The position numbers and the translations under genes were made by a program. Shown here in pieces: positions 34,165 to 41,937 of a DNA stretch of 46,830 nt. The stretch spans positions 1 to 46,830 of the forward strand of contig CALZKB010000005.1 of the NCBI GenBank assembly GCA_945787575.1. Direction: 5' to 3'. The notes under the pieces were generated by a model that was given only the letters and a program-made list of their open reading frames with translations, had not been told where the DNA came from and did no database searches. The first letter of the stretch is position 1. Each line of letters opens with the position of its first letter. The DNA comes from Thermoanaerobaculia bacterium. Its GTDB lineage: Bacteria > Acidobacteriota > Thermoanaerobaculia > Multivoradales > JAHEKO01.

Positions 34165-36186
34165 TCAACGTTGGCTGCCCCAGTTGAGGTTCGCCCCGTC
34201 GCCGGCGCGCACACCCCTCAGCCTGGAGGCCAGCGCGCGCGCACCCTCCTCTCCGACTCCGTCCGAGATCAGCACGATCAGCCACGATCCCGGAGCGCCC
34301 GAGGCGCTCAGCGTCATCGTGTTGTCGCCCGGCACCATCGACTTGCTGACGTCGATCAGCGCTTCCTGCTCCGGTTGCAAGCGCAGAGCGTAGCGACCGC
34401 TGCCGTTGACCACCGCCTGGAAACGCTTCACTCCCGGCGAGCTGTTCTGCAGCGAGATGAAGCTCTCGTACTCCGGAATCCCGTGGAACGTCTCGGTCAC
34501 CCGCCGCTGTCCCTTCGGAATCCGCATTCTCACCATCACCGGATCGCACACCGTCTCGTTGCCGGAGACGTCGATGACCGTCAGCTCGAGCGACGCCGGG
34601 AGGGACTGGTCGATCTTCTCGGCCGTCACCAGCTGAATGTCGTTGGTCCCCGGCGTGAACACCGGGATGTCGACCGCCGCGTTCTCGATGTGGGTCACCA
34701 GGATCTGGTCGAGGCCGGTGCCGACGTCCTGCGTCGTCACCTCGATCGCCATCGGCGGACCTGGATCGAAGCCCGACAGGAAGCAGTCGGGCGGATCCGA
34801 CTCGTCGCAGGCGTCGCCGATGCCGTTGTCGTTGCTGTCGGTCTGGTCCGGGTTGGGAACGGACGGACAGTTGTCGTCCTCATCGCAGACCCCGTCGTCG
34901 TCCGAGTCCAGGCAGCCGCCGCCGGTCGAGCGCTCCAAGACCAGAAGGGCGTAGGACTGCTGTGAGAACTGGTCCCACAGACCCTGCGGGTTCGGGTCGT
35001 ACCGCCCGCCGGGCAGCTGGTGCGCGAGCACCTCGTGGGCGAAGTCGTAGTAGTTCCCCGCCGGGAAGTCCGAGTAGTAGCCGGGTCCCTCCCCGCCGAA
35101 CAGCGGCACCCGGGGATCGGCCGTCGGATCGCGGTGGACCTCACGCGAGCCGCCGCACACCGGCGCGTCGCCGGGGGGCAGCATGCCGATGTCGGTGTGG
35201 GCGAGGTTGCCGGGATCGGGGCTGACCCCCGAGGCGTCGAGGAACTTGATCGCCTTGGAGGTGGTCCAGAGGTAGTACCAGTAGCTGAACTCGAAGCCGT
35301 CGGAGGCACTAGTGATGTCGGTGAAGCGGTAGCGGTGGTAGAGCCAGCGCATGTAGGCCTGGACCGAGGCGTCATTGAGATCGGCCCCGCCGACCAGCTG
35401 GATCCACAGTCCGGAGCCGGTCTGCTGGATCGAGGGCGAGTTGCCCCGGTTGTAGCCATGGCCGCGTTCGTCCGCCGAGCATATTCCGCCAAAGCCACCT
35501 TGCAAGGCGTTATCCACGTAGGCCTGACGCGCCTCGGCGGCGTCGGTGTCGAGCTGCGCCAGCCGCGCCGGATCCGAGTAGAGCGGATCCGAGTAGACGC
35601 CCCGCAGCGAGGCGAGGCCGGCGACCACGAACTGGGTCGTCGACGAGTCGTCGCAAGCGGTATTGAAACCGTCTTCGTAGCACCAATAACCGTGGGGGCT
35701 GTTCTGGCTGGCGTGGACCTTGTCGAAGATGTGGTTCAAGCCTCCGATGAGGTCGAAGGGTAGTCCGCCGGGCAGGTCGGGATGGTCTCCGCGATCGGGT
35801 CCGCCGGTCTGCAGATAGAGGGACAGCGCCATCATGAAGGCACCGTCGCGATACGTGACCCCGACGGAGGGGATCTGACCCAGGATGTAGGCGGTCGTCA
35901 ACCGCATCCGTCCCTGGTCGACGGCGCTGGCGCCGGCGTAGCCCTGCGGCGGGTCGCCGAAATCGGACCCACGCTTCTCGAGCAGAGCCAGCAGGCAGAG
36001 GCCGGCCGCTTGGCCGCAGTTGCTGGGATTGTTGAAGGCACCCTGGCCGTCGAGCCAGGTCAGACCGTTGTCGATCGACGTCGCGACGTCGGTGCTGAAG
36101 TTGGTCACCTGGCCGCTGGCGGCCACCACCGAGAGCAGCAGCAGGGCGCCGACGAGGCAGGTTACTTTCGTTCTCGATTGGATCAC
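34165..36186 (-). CDS. Exported alpha/alpha-toroid-like protein with TSP3-like linker and shared C-terminal module
   Basis: A 673-residue exported protein. The GTG at 36186 follows GAGGAG and begins a signal peptide (TKVTCLVGALLLLSVVAASG). Residues 25-435 contain toroid-type repeats: GLTWLDGQGAFNNPSNCGQA, HASQNSPHGYWCYEDG, STTQFVVAGLASLRG and FSQQSYALLVLERSTGG. A short Asp-rich thrombospondin-3-like stretch follows (DSDDDGVCDEDDNCPSVPNP.., about 440-463). Residues 467-673 are the shared C-terminal module. It lies 13 bases after a six-cysteine mini-protein gene in one operon. Activity unknown; calcium-dependent surface exposure is inferred. Confidence 0.83.
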   Translation of the reverse strand: MIQSRTKVTCLVGALLLLSVVAASGQVTNFSTDVATSIDNGLTWLDGQGAFNNPSNCGQAAGLCLLALLEKRGSDFGDPPQGYAGASAVDQGRMRLTTAYILGQIPSVGVTYRDGAFMMALSLYLQTGGPDRGDHPDLPGGLPFDLIGGLNHIFDKVHASQNSPHGYWCYEDGFNTACDDSSTTQFVVAGLASLRGVYSDPLYSDPARLAQLDTDAAEARQAYVDNALQGGFGGICSADERGHGYNRGNSPSIQQTGSGLWIQLVGGADLNDASVQAYMRWLYHRYRFTDITSASDGFEFSYWYYLWTTSKAIKFLDASGVSPDPGNLAHTDIGMLPPGDAPVCGGSREVHRDPTADPRVPLFGGEGPGYYSDFPAGNYYDFAHEVLAHQLPGGRYDPNPQGLWDQFSQQSYALLVLERSTGGGCLDSDDDGVCDEDDNCPSVPNPDQTDSNDNGIGDACDESDPPDCFLSGFDPGPPMAIEVTTQDVGTGLDQILVTHIENAAVDIPVFTPGTNDIQLVTAEKIDQSLPASLELTVIDVSGNETVCDPVMVRMRIPKGQRRVTETFHGIPEYESFISLQNSSPGVKRFQAVVNGSGRYALRLQPEQEALIDVSKSMVPGDNTMTLSASGAPGSWLIVLISDGVGEEGARALASRLRGVRAGDGANLNWGSQR
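34168..34788 (-). other. Shared C-terminal module, copy 3 (207 residues)
   Basis: Same module as copies 1 and 2. It starts right after the TSP3-like linker at DCFLSGFDPGPPMAIEVTTQ and ends NLNWGSQR at the stop. The conserved pair of cysteines could form a disulfide. Confidence 0.9.
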
Positions 36187-36199
36187 GCTGGGCTCCTCT

Positions 36200-36484
36200 C
36201 TAGGACTCCGGCGTCTCGCACGGAGGCGCCTCGCCGGTGTAGTCGGCGAATCGATCGAAGGTGTAGAGGCACTTCTCCTCGCTCGCCGGGTTCTCGTCGC
36301 AGTCGAGCGTCTCGCAGTAGGCATTGCAGTAGGCGTAGGCCGCGTCGTCGTAGCCCGTGCACGGATCCGACTCCTCCTCCTGCGAGGTGGTGATTGCGGC
36401 GCCGAAGGCGACGAGGATCATCGCCAAAGCGCCGATCGCGGCCACCGACGGCCGTAGACGGCTTCTCCATTTCAGTTCTCCCAT
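36200..36484 (-). CDS. Small exported six-cysteine protein
   Basis: A 94-residue protein with an N-terminal hydrophobic segment (about 14-31), then a short mature part with six cysteines spaced C-x10-C-x3-C-x4-C-x9-C-x16-C (DPCTGYDDAAYAYCNAYCET, ..CDENPASEEKC, ..APPCETPES). The ATG at 36484 follows GAAAGGAGA. Its stop lies within the ribosome site of the toroid-protein gene downstream, so the two are probably made together. The cysteine pattern suggests three disulfides in the periplasm or outside. I do not recognise a named family. Confidence 0.78.
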   Translation of the reverse strand: MGELKWRSRLRPSVAAIGALAMILVAFGAAITTSQEEESDPCTGYDDAAYAYCNAYCETLDCDENPASEEKCLYTFDRFADYTGEAPPCETPES

Positions 36485-36832
36485 GCGGCTCTCCTTTCGT
36501 CTCGTGTCATGGACACTTAGTGTGCAGGCCTCCCCGCGGGAGCGCTGTGCTGCCGCCGGTCGCCGATAATCGCATTGAGATTTACCACTTGAGAGTCTTT
36601 GTTATCAGCTCTCGAGGGCGTCTGTCAAGACTTCTTGCATAGTTTTTGGCCATGCTGACCAGAAGATCTACAAGGTGGAGCGGTCTCGAGTCGTCGTCGG
36701 CCGAGAACATGAGAACAACCGCCCGACGCTCTTGTCCGCCGGCGTGGCGACCGGTCGCCCGCGGGTGCTAAGCTCCCGGCTCCGAGAACGAGATCAGAGT
36801 CCGGCGACGGCGTCGGTGGAGGGCGCACTGGA
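36485..36832. other. Divergent intergenic region
   Basis: About 350 bases between the leftward six-cysteine gene and the rightward PNPOx-like gene. The left part contains a strong promoter (annotated separately) and a leader of about 100 bases. The right part is GC-rich, with GGAGGG near 36812 as a ribosome site for the gene at 36833. No further gene is supported. Confidence 0.5.
36599..36628 (-). promoter_or_regulatory. Sigma-70-like promoter of the six-cysteine/toroid operon
   Basis: On the minus strand, a perfect -35 TTGACA (36623-36628), an 18-base spacer and a -10 TAACAA (36599-36604). It stands in a locally AT-rich stretch about 110 bases before the ATG at 36484. It is the best promoter in the window by sequence. 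Confidence 0.6.
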
Positions 36833-37258
36833 ATGAATCCCCGCGAGCTGGCAGAAGAGGTCTTCGGCGGCACCGACGTCGCCTTCCTGGCCACCAACGA
36901 CGGCGACCAGCCGCGGGTCCGGCCGGTCAACATCGCGATGCGCGAGGGCTTGACCCTATGGATCGCTTCCTACACCTACTGGGGCAAGGTGGGCCAGCTG
37001 CAGAAGAATCCGAAAGTGGAGGTGGCCGTCTTGGTGGAATCGGGCGCCCACGTTCGGATCGAGGGTCAGGGGCGAATCCACGAGTCGCTCGAGCTCAAGC
37101 GCAAGGTGCTCGAGACCTTCCCGCTGATGCAGAACTACTTCGCCGACCCGGCGGATCCCCAGTACACGCTGATCGAGATCGTCCCGGAGAAGGTAGGCGT
37201 CAAGGACGCCTGGGATCTCGAGTACGCCGAGGTGCCGCTCGACGACGCCGCAGGCTGA
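36833..37258 (+). CDS. Pyridoxamine 5'-phosphate oxidase-like flavin-binding protein
   Basis: A 141-residue split-barrel protein of the PNPOx-like superfamily. Typical blocks are VAFLATNDGDQPRVRPVNIA (about 16-35), LWIASYTYWGKVGQLQKNPK and VRIEGQGRIHE. Such small members bind FMN, F420 or heme and are often general oxidoreductases. It is cytoplasmic, with no signal. The cofactor cannot be told from the sequence. It stands alone on its strand, with a short convergent gap to the next gene. Confidence 0.85.
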   Translation: MNPRELAEEVFGGTDVAFLATNDGDQPRVRPVNIAMREGLTLWIASYTYWGKVGQLQKNPKVEVAVLVESGAHVRIEGQGRIHESLELKRKVLETFPLMQNYFADPADPQYTLIEIVPEKVGVKDAWDLEYAEVPLDDAAG

Positions 37259-37309
37259 GCGCGGTGGGCCCGCCGAGCAAGCCGGGCGGAAACCCGCTCA
37301 CCGCCCCCC

Positions 37310-37579
37310 TCAGCGACGCATCCAGCCGGTGACCGGCTCGACCGGCACGATCTCCATCTCGACGTATTTCCGAAACGGCGCCTGCAGGCGCTCGAGCAGA
37401 GCGGGATCCTCGCTCTCCAAGAGGCTGAAGGTGCAAGAGCCGTCGGCAGCCGCCCAATCTCCGTGCAGCTCGATCTCCGGTGGGATCTCATCGTAGAAGG
37501 CCTGGGCGAGCCTTCCCAGCTCGGCAAAGTCGTCGGGCGTGAGATCCTTACGTGTGCGGTTGATGATCATGTGCATCAT
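37310..37579 (-). CDS. Small DUF3303-like alpha/beta-barrel protein
   Basis: An 89-residue protein (MMHMIINRTRKDLTPDDF...) with an alternating beta/alpha pattern ending VEMEIVPVEPVTGW, similar to DUF3303 and other dimeric ferredoxin-like barrels. I chose the ATG at 37579 because the domain begins at once; an in-frame GTG at 37612 would add 11 residues. It is divergent from the radical SAM gene across a short regulatory region. Function unknown. Confidence 0.6.
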   Translation of the reverse strand: MMHMIINRTRKDLTPDDFAELGRLAQAFYDEIPPEIELHGDWAAADGSCTFSLLESEDPALLERLQAPFRKYVEMEIVPVEPVTGWMRR

Positions 37580-37609
37580 TGTGTTTGTCGCCCTCACTGT
37601 GGAAAATGC

Positions 37610-37643
37610 CACACTCCAAGTGTGAAGTATGACACAATATAAC
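37610..37643. promoter_or_regulatory. Candidate operator/CRP-FNR-like site and -10 box
   Basis: Between divergent genes there is a palindrome CACACT-CCA-AGTGTG (37610-37624) overlapping TGTGA-N6-ACACA (37621-37636), one base off the CRP consensus, followed by TATAAC (37638-37643) about 50 bases before the radical SAM start. The region is clearly AT-richer than its surroundings. Confidence 0.4.
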
Positions 37644-37692
37644 TGTTACCGATTTCACAGCCCAATCGGCTGGTGGCTCGCAGAGGAGAGCG

Positions 37693-38955
37693 GTGAGTCC
37701 GACGATTCCAGGGAGGACTGTCCATCAAGCAGCGCTAGCGCCTTCGGTGAGGGACAAGCTGCAGATCCTCTTTGACGGAATCCGTTACACGGAGTCCCTG
37801 GGGCGGGCCGCCGAGCACGCCTTCCCCAACTACTACCCCTACCGCTTCAAGTCGGGCGAACCGAATCCCACCGGCGGGGACACCGCAACGATCCCCTATC
37901 TCATGTCGCTGGAGGATGGGACGCTGGTTCGCGTCCGTGGAGACGGCGCCTCGTCCTGGGAAGTGAAAGGCTCCGCAGGCGCCGGCTACCGGCTGACCGA
38001 CGAGAGCGGCGAGCGTCGGGCAGAGCCCGTCAGCTTCGAGCCTCTCCCGGGGTGGATGAACCGCACGACGTCGGACGGATGGCCGATGTCGCGGGCGGGA
38101 ATCGACCTGCACGGCGACATGGCGGTAATCAACGTGGCGCCCGGCTGCGAGTATTTCGGCGAGCGTCGCGACGGCGGCAGCATGCGCTGCACCTTTTGCG
38201 CCTACGGAGCGCCCGGCGAGCGGGCTCGGCACTTCGGTCAGGCACGGGGGCTCGCGGAGCTTCCCGATACGACCCTTCAGCGGCTGCAGGAGACCCTGAC
38301 CGCGGTCCTGGAGGAGGCGCCACCGCGCCACATCTACCTGGTCGGCGGCTCGATGCTGGACTGGGCTCTCGAAGGCCGGCGCTTCATCGAGCTGGCGCGC
38401 AAGGTCCAGGAGATCAACCGCCACCGCGTTCCCGTGGCTTGCGGCTCCGGGGCCTTGCCGTCCGAGAGCCTGACCGAGCTGCACGGCGACGGCCTCGTCG
38501 ACGCGGTCTGCTTCAACCTGGAGGTCTGGTCGGAGCCGCTGTTCGCCAAGATCGCCCCCGGTAAGAACCATTTCGTCGGCTACCGCCGCTGGATCGATTC
38601 GCTGGAGCAGGCGGTCCGGCTGTGGGGACCGGGGCGGGTCTACTCGGCGATGGTGGCGGGAATCGAGCTCGAGCCCGACTACGGCCTCTCGACCGATGAG
38701 GCCGCCGAGCTCGCCCTCGAAGGGGCCGCGGACCTCTGCGACCGCGGTGTGCTTCCGATCTACTCGCTCTATTTCCCGGTCGGCGCCGCCGGCAACCTGT
38801 GGCACCTCTCGGAACTGAGGGCCTATTTCGAGGCACTCGCGGTCGGCTATCGCGCGCTCAGAATGGCCAGGGGTCTGAGCATCTGGGACGGTTTCATGTG
38901 CCACCGCTGTGCCTACATGCAGGTCGAGTGCGACCTGGATCGGACCGTCGCATGA
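37693..38955 (+). CDS. Radical SAM protein with unusual Cys spacing and C-terminal Cys triplet
   Basis: A 420-residue protein starting at GTG 37693 after AGAGGAGAG. The likely 4Fe-4S/SAM motif is Cys152-x13-Cys166-x2-Cys169 (GCEYFGERRDGGSMRCTFCA), longer than the usual CX3CX2C because of an insert. It is followed by radical SAM barrel features: HIYLVGGSMLDWA (beta-strand with GGS), VACGSGALPSESL and VCFNLEVWSEPLF. A C-terminal triplet Cys403-x2-Cys406-x6-Cys413 (CHRCAYMQVEC) could bind a second cluster. Its stop overlaps the VTT membrane protein start (ATGA). Substrate unknown. Confidence 0.8.
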   Translation: MSPTIPGRTVHQAALAPSVRDKLQILFDGIRYTESLGRAAEHAFPNYYPYRFKSGEPNPTGGDTATIPYLMSLEDGTLVRVRGDGASSWEVKGSAGAGYRLTDESGERRAEPVSFEPLPGWMNRTTSDGWPMSRAGIDLHGDMAVINVAPGCEYFGERRDGGSMRCTFCAYGAPGERARHFGQARGLAELPDTTLQRLQETLTAVLEEAPPRHIYLVGGSMLDWALEGRRFIELARKVQEINRHRVPVACGSGALPSESLTELHGDGLVDAVCFNLEVWSEPLFAKIAPGKNHFVGYRRWIDSLEQAVRLWGPGRVYSAMVAGIELEPDYGLSTDEAAELALEGAADLCDRGVLPIYSLYFPVGAAGNLWHLSELRAYFEALAVGYRALRMARGLSIWDGFMCHRCAYMQVECDLDRTVA

Positions 38956-39683
38956 GCCGTCCGCGTATCGCTTTGCAGAGCGCGCCCCCCAGGGCTCGCT
39001 CGCTCGGCTCTCAGTCGTTGGGGCACTACCTCGGCCTGATCCTCGCGATGATTACCCTCCTGCTGGGCCTCTTTGCCCTGTTCGAGGCGCTCGACCTGGA
39101 GTGGCTCTCCAGCCCCGAACGTTGGCTCTCGGCGGGCGGCTTGTTGGGCGGGCTCCTGGGAATCGGACTCCTGGGCGTGGACGTCTTGCTGCCGGTCCCG
39201 TCGAGCCTCGTCATGGTCGCCCACGGAGCCGCCTTCGGAGTCGTCGTGGGAACGACTTTGTCGATCATCGGGAATCTCGCCGCCGGTTGGTTCGGGTTCG
39301 GCATCGGTCGGCGGGGGGGACCCTTGCTGGCGCGACTCGTGCCCGCCGCGGAGCGGCAGCGCGCCGACGCCCTGTTGGCCAGATGGGGTGCCCTGGCAGT
39401 CATCCTCTCGCGGCCGGTGCCGATCTTCGCCGAGACCGTGGCCGTCCTGGCTGGCACGTCACCGATGAGCTTGAGGCAGATGACCCTGGCAACCCTCGCC
39501 GGCTCGCTGCCGGCCAGCCTGACCTACGCGCTCGCCGGAGCTCTGGCCGCGCAGGCTCTCGACAACTTCGTGCTGGTCTTCGTGGCGGTGCTGCTCGTCC
39601 CCGCTCCAATCTGGCTGCTGGCCCGCCGGTGGGCACGGCGCAATCCGGCAAGAACGCCTGAGACCAGGGAGAGCGCGCAATGA
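38952..39683 (+). CDS. VTT-domain (DedA/TVP38-like) membrane protein
   Basis: A 243-residue integral membrane protein. ATG 38952 overlaps the radical SAM stop by four bases. It has about five membrane segments and the VTT core GVDVLLPVPSSLVMVAHGAA, SIIGNLAAGWFGFGIGR, and the downstream motif VILSRPVPIFAETVAVLAG. VTT proteins move or scramble lipids or take part in lipid-carrier recycling. Coupling to the radical SAM gene suggests a joint role in lipid modification or transport, which is inferred. Confidence 0.82.
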   Translation: MSRPRIALQSAPPRARSLGSQSLGHYLGLILAMITLLLGLFALFEALDLEWLSSPERWLSAGGLLGGLLGIGLLGVDVLLPVPSSLVMVAHGAAFGVVVGTTLSIIGNLAAGWFGFGIGRRGGPLLARLVPAAERQRADALLARWGALAVILSRPVPIFAETVAVLAGTSPMSLRQMTLATLAGSLPASLTYALAGALAAQALDNFVLVFVAVLLVPAPIWLLARRWARRNPARTPETRESAQ

Positions 39684-39784
39684 TGCTTCGAAGCGCACGG
39701 CTCCGGCCGGAACATGGCAGGGCGAAACCTCGTGCTGACGCTGCAGTGGAGCGGCTAGGCGCCTTCTAGCAAGGAAGTACAGTC

Positions 39785-41812
39785 ATGGAAACGACGAGTC
39801 GCGAGTCAGTGCAGCTGCCGAAGGTAACCGCGAGAACAGCTCGCCGGCGGCGGCTTGGAGTCGCCAGGAGACAGCCGCCGCTGGCGCCGCCGGGCTGGTG
39901 GCTCCTGCTGATCGGCCTGCTCGTCTGGGCGCCGGCGGTGGCTCAGGTGCCGATTCCAGAGTCCCCGGTGGATCAGCAGGTGGACTCGCCCAGATCCACC
40001 TTCGTGGAAGAGCTCACCGTAACCAGCCGCGCTCTGGACTCCGGTGCAGCGGCCACGGGCGTGATCGATCGGCAGACCATCGAGGACTCGAACGCGCGCA
40101 CGATCGCCGAGCTCGTCCGCGAGGTTGCGGGGGTTCACCTGGTCAGCTTCGGTTCGCGAGGGGGCTCGACTGCAGCCCAGGTGCGCGGCGGTGACCCGAA
40201 TTTCACCCTCGTGCTCCTGGACGGCGTTCCGCTCAACAACTCGATGGACATCGAGGGCGGCACCTTCAACGTGGCGAGTCTGCCCGTAGCGTCGATCGAG
40301 CGGATCGAGATCGTGCGCGGCCCGAACTCCTTCTTCTTCGGTTCGAGCGCCCTGGCGGGCGTCATCAACATCGTGACCCGCCGCGGCCAGAGCGCCGAAC
40401 CTCGAGTGGAGGCGTCGATCGAGGTCGGGGAGGCTTCCCTGTTTCGGGCGACCACCACGGCCTCGCAGAAGTCCGGCAAGGTGGACTACTTCTTGAGCGC
40501 GACCTGGGAGGAAGAGAGAGAGAGGATCGCGGACGAGGCGTTCGCACAGCTCAACCTGCAGACGAATCTCGGCTTCGCGATCAGCGATCGCTCCAGCTTG
40601 CGGGTGCAGCTTCGCTATACCGACTGGGAGGCCGACGACTATCCCGAGGCTTCGGGAGGACCGCGGTTCGGCTCTGGAGCGCTGCGGGAGTCGGACAATC
40701 GACAGTTTGCGCTGGGCGCCTCTCTCGACCTGGGCGAACGGCGCGGGTGGCGGCACAGCCTGCGTGCCTGGTCGGTCGAGGACCGCGCGATCCGGTCGAG
40801 CCCGGCGATCTTCCCGGTTGTGCCTCCTTCCGATGAGCACCGAACCTACTCGCGGAACGGTCTGGGGTGGCTTGCCCGGAGGCATCTGTCTTCGAACCTG
40901 CGGCTCGACGCCGGACTCGAGGTGGAACGCGAGGAAGCCGACAATGAGAGCGTTCTCGTGCTGCCCCCGTTTCTGGGTGGCGAGATCAGCGGTGACTATC
41001 GACTCGATCGGACGACCCCGGGATTGTTCGGCGAGATGACCTTGTCGCGCGGCAACCTGCTGATCGAGGCAGGCGTGCGAGCGGACCTCCCCGAAGATCT
41101 GAGCACCGCCTGGAGTCCGCGGCTCGCTCTCGCCTACCGGGTGCCGAAGCGTGGGCTGGTGGTGAGATCGAGCTGGAGCCAGGCCTTCAAGCTGCCCAGT
41201 ACCTTCGCGTTGGCGAGTCCGCCACAGCTGGGCGGCAACCCCGATCTTCGACCGGAGGAGAGCGACGGCGTGGATCTCGGTCTCGACTACGAGTGGGCGG
41301 GGGGTGAGAACGCCGCCGGGATCACCCTTTTCCGCAATCGCTACAAGGACCTGATCGACTTCGACTTCGACGTGTTTCAGAACCGGAACCTCTCCCGGGT
41401 CGAGGCCGATGGCATCGAGCTCTATCTGCGCTGGAGAGCGCTCCCGTCTCTGCGCTTGATGGCCGACCTCAGCTTTCAAGACGTCGAGGATCCGGAGTCG
41501 ATGCGACCCCTGCTGCATCATCCCGGGCGGCTCGGGAGCCTGCGACTCGAGTGGCGGGCGACCGACTCGATCCTCCTCTTGTTTGTCGGGCGCAAGGTCG
41601 GCGGGAGCTACGATCAGCAGATCCCGGTGCTCACACGCGATTCCGTCGATGGCTACGAGGCGCTCGACCTCGCGGCCACCTGGCGCTGCAACGATCAGTG
41701 GCGGATCGGCGTTCGCCTCGACAACCTGACCGACGAAGAGTACGAGAATTTCATCGGCTTCCCGGAGCCGCGGCGCTCGGCTCGCATCGATCTCAAGTAC
41801 ACTCTCCGGTAG
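39785..41812 (+). CDS. TonB-dependent outer-membrane receptor (BtuB/Cir-like)
   Basis: A 675-residue receptor. A signal peptide with a long basic region ends at PAVAQ (about 54). A possible TonB box lies in FVEELTVTSR. The plug contains NARTIAELVREVAGVHLVSF, GSRGGSTAAQVRG, LVLLDGVPLNN and IERIEIVRGPNSFFFGSSAL with GVINIVTRRG. The beta-barrel ends with the C-terminal strand RSARIDLKYTLR. Length is close to BtuB. It follows the radical SAM/VTT pair by about 100 bases. No cobalamin riboswitch is visible upstream, so the ligand cannot be assigned. Confidence 0.94.
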   Translation: METTSRESVQLPKVTARTARRRRLGVARRQPPLAPPGWWLLLIGLLVWAPAVAQVPIPESPVDQQVDSPRSTFVEELTVTSRALDSGAAATGVIDRQTIEDSNARTIAELVREVAGVHLVSFGSRGGSTAAQVRGGDPNFTLVLLDGVPLNNSMDIEGGTFNVASLPVASIERIEIVRGPNSFFFGSSALAGVINIVTRRGQSAEPRVEASIEVGEASLFRATTTASQKSGKVDYFLSATWEEERERIADEAFAQLNLQTNLGFAISDRSSLRVQLRYTDWEADDYPEASGGPRFGSGALRESDNRQFALGASLDLGERRGWRHSLRAWSVEDRAIRSSPAIFPVVPPSDEHRTYSRNGLGWLARRHLSSNLRLDAGLEVEREEADNESVLVLPPFLGGEISGDYRLDRTTPGLFGEMTLSRGNLLIEAGVRADLPEDLSTAWSPRLALAYRVPKRGLVVRSSWSQAFKLPSTFALASPPQLGGNPDLRPEESDGVDLGLDYEWAGGENAAGITLFRNRYKDLIDFDFDVFQNRNLSRVEADGIELYLRWRALPSLRLMADLSFQDVEDPESMRPLLHHPGRLGSLRLEWRATDSILLLFVGRKVGGSYDQQIPVLTRDSVDGYEALDLAATWRCNDQWRIGVRLDNLTDEEYENFIGFPEPRRSARIDLKYTLR

Positions 41813-41937
41813 CACAAACCGGTGCTCGGCGAAGCCAGCATCTCCGGTCCGTCCGGACGGGGTCGGCGCCTGGGAAGGCGCCTGGCGCCAGCGCTTGGCT
41901 GGGAGCACCCTTGAGCGCGTACCTGCAAGGAACCGTG

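Noticed and set aside
39684-39784. Cobalamin riboswitch before the TonB-dependent receptor
   Set aside because: The region is too short and lacks the B12-box; the BtuB-like look of the receptor alone does not prove a B12 ligand.
41849-41860. 12-base perfect palindrome CCGTCCGGACGG before the kinase gene
   Set aside because: Short palindromes of this size are expected by chance in GC-rich DNA and no second copy was noticed, so it is not listed as an operator.
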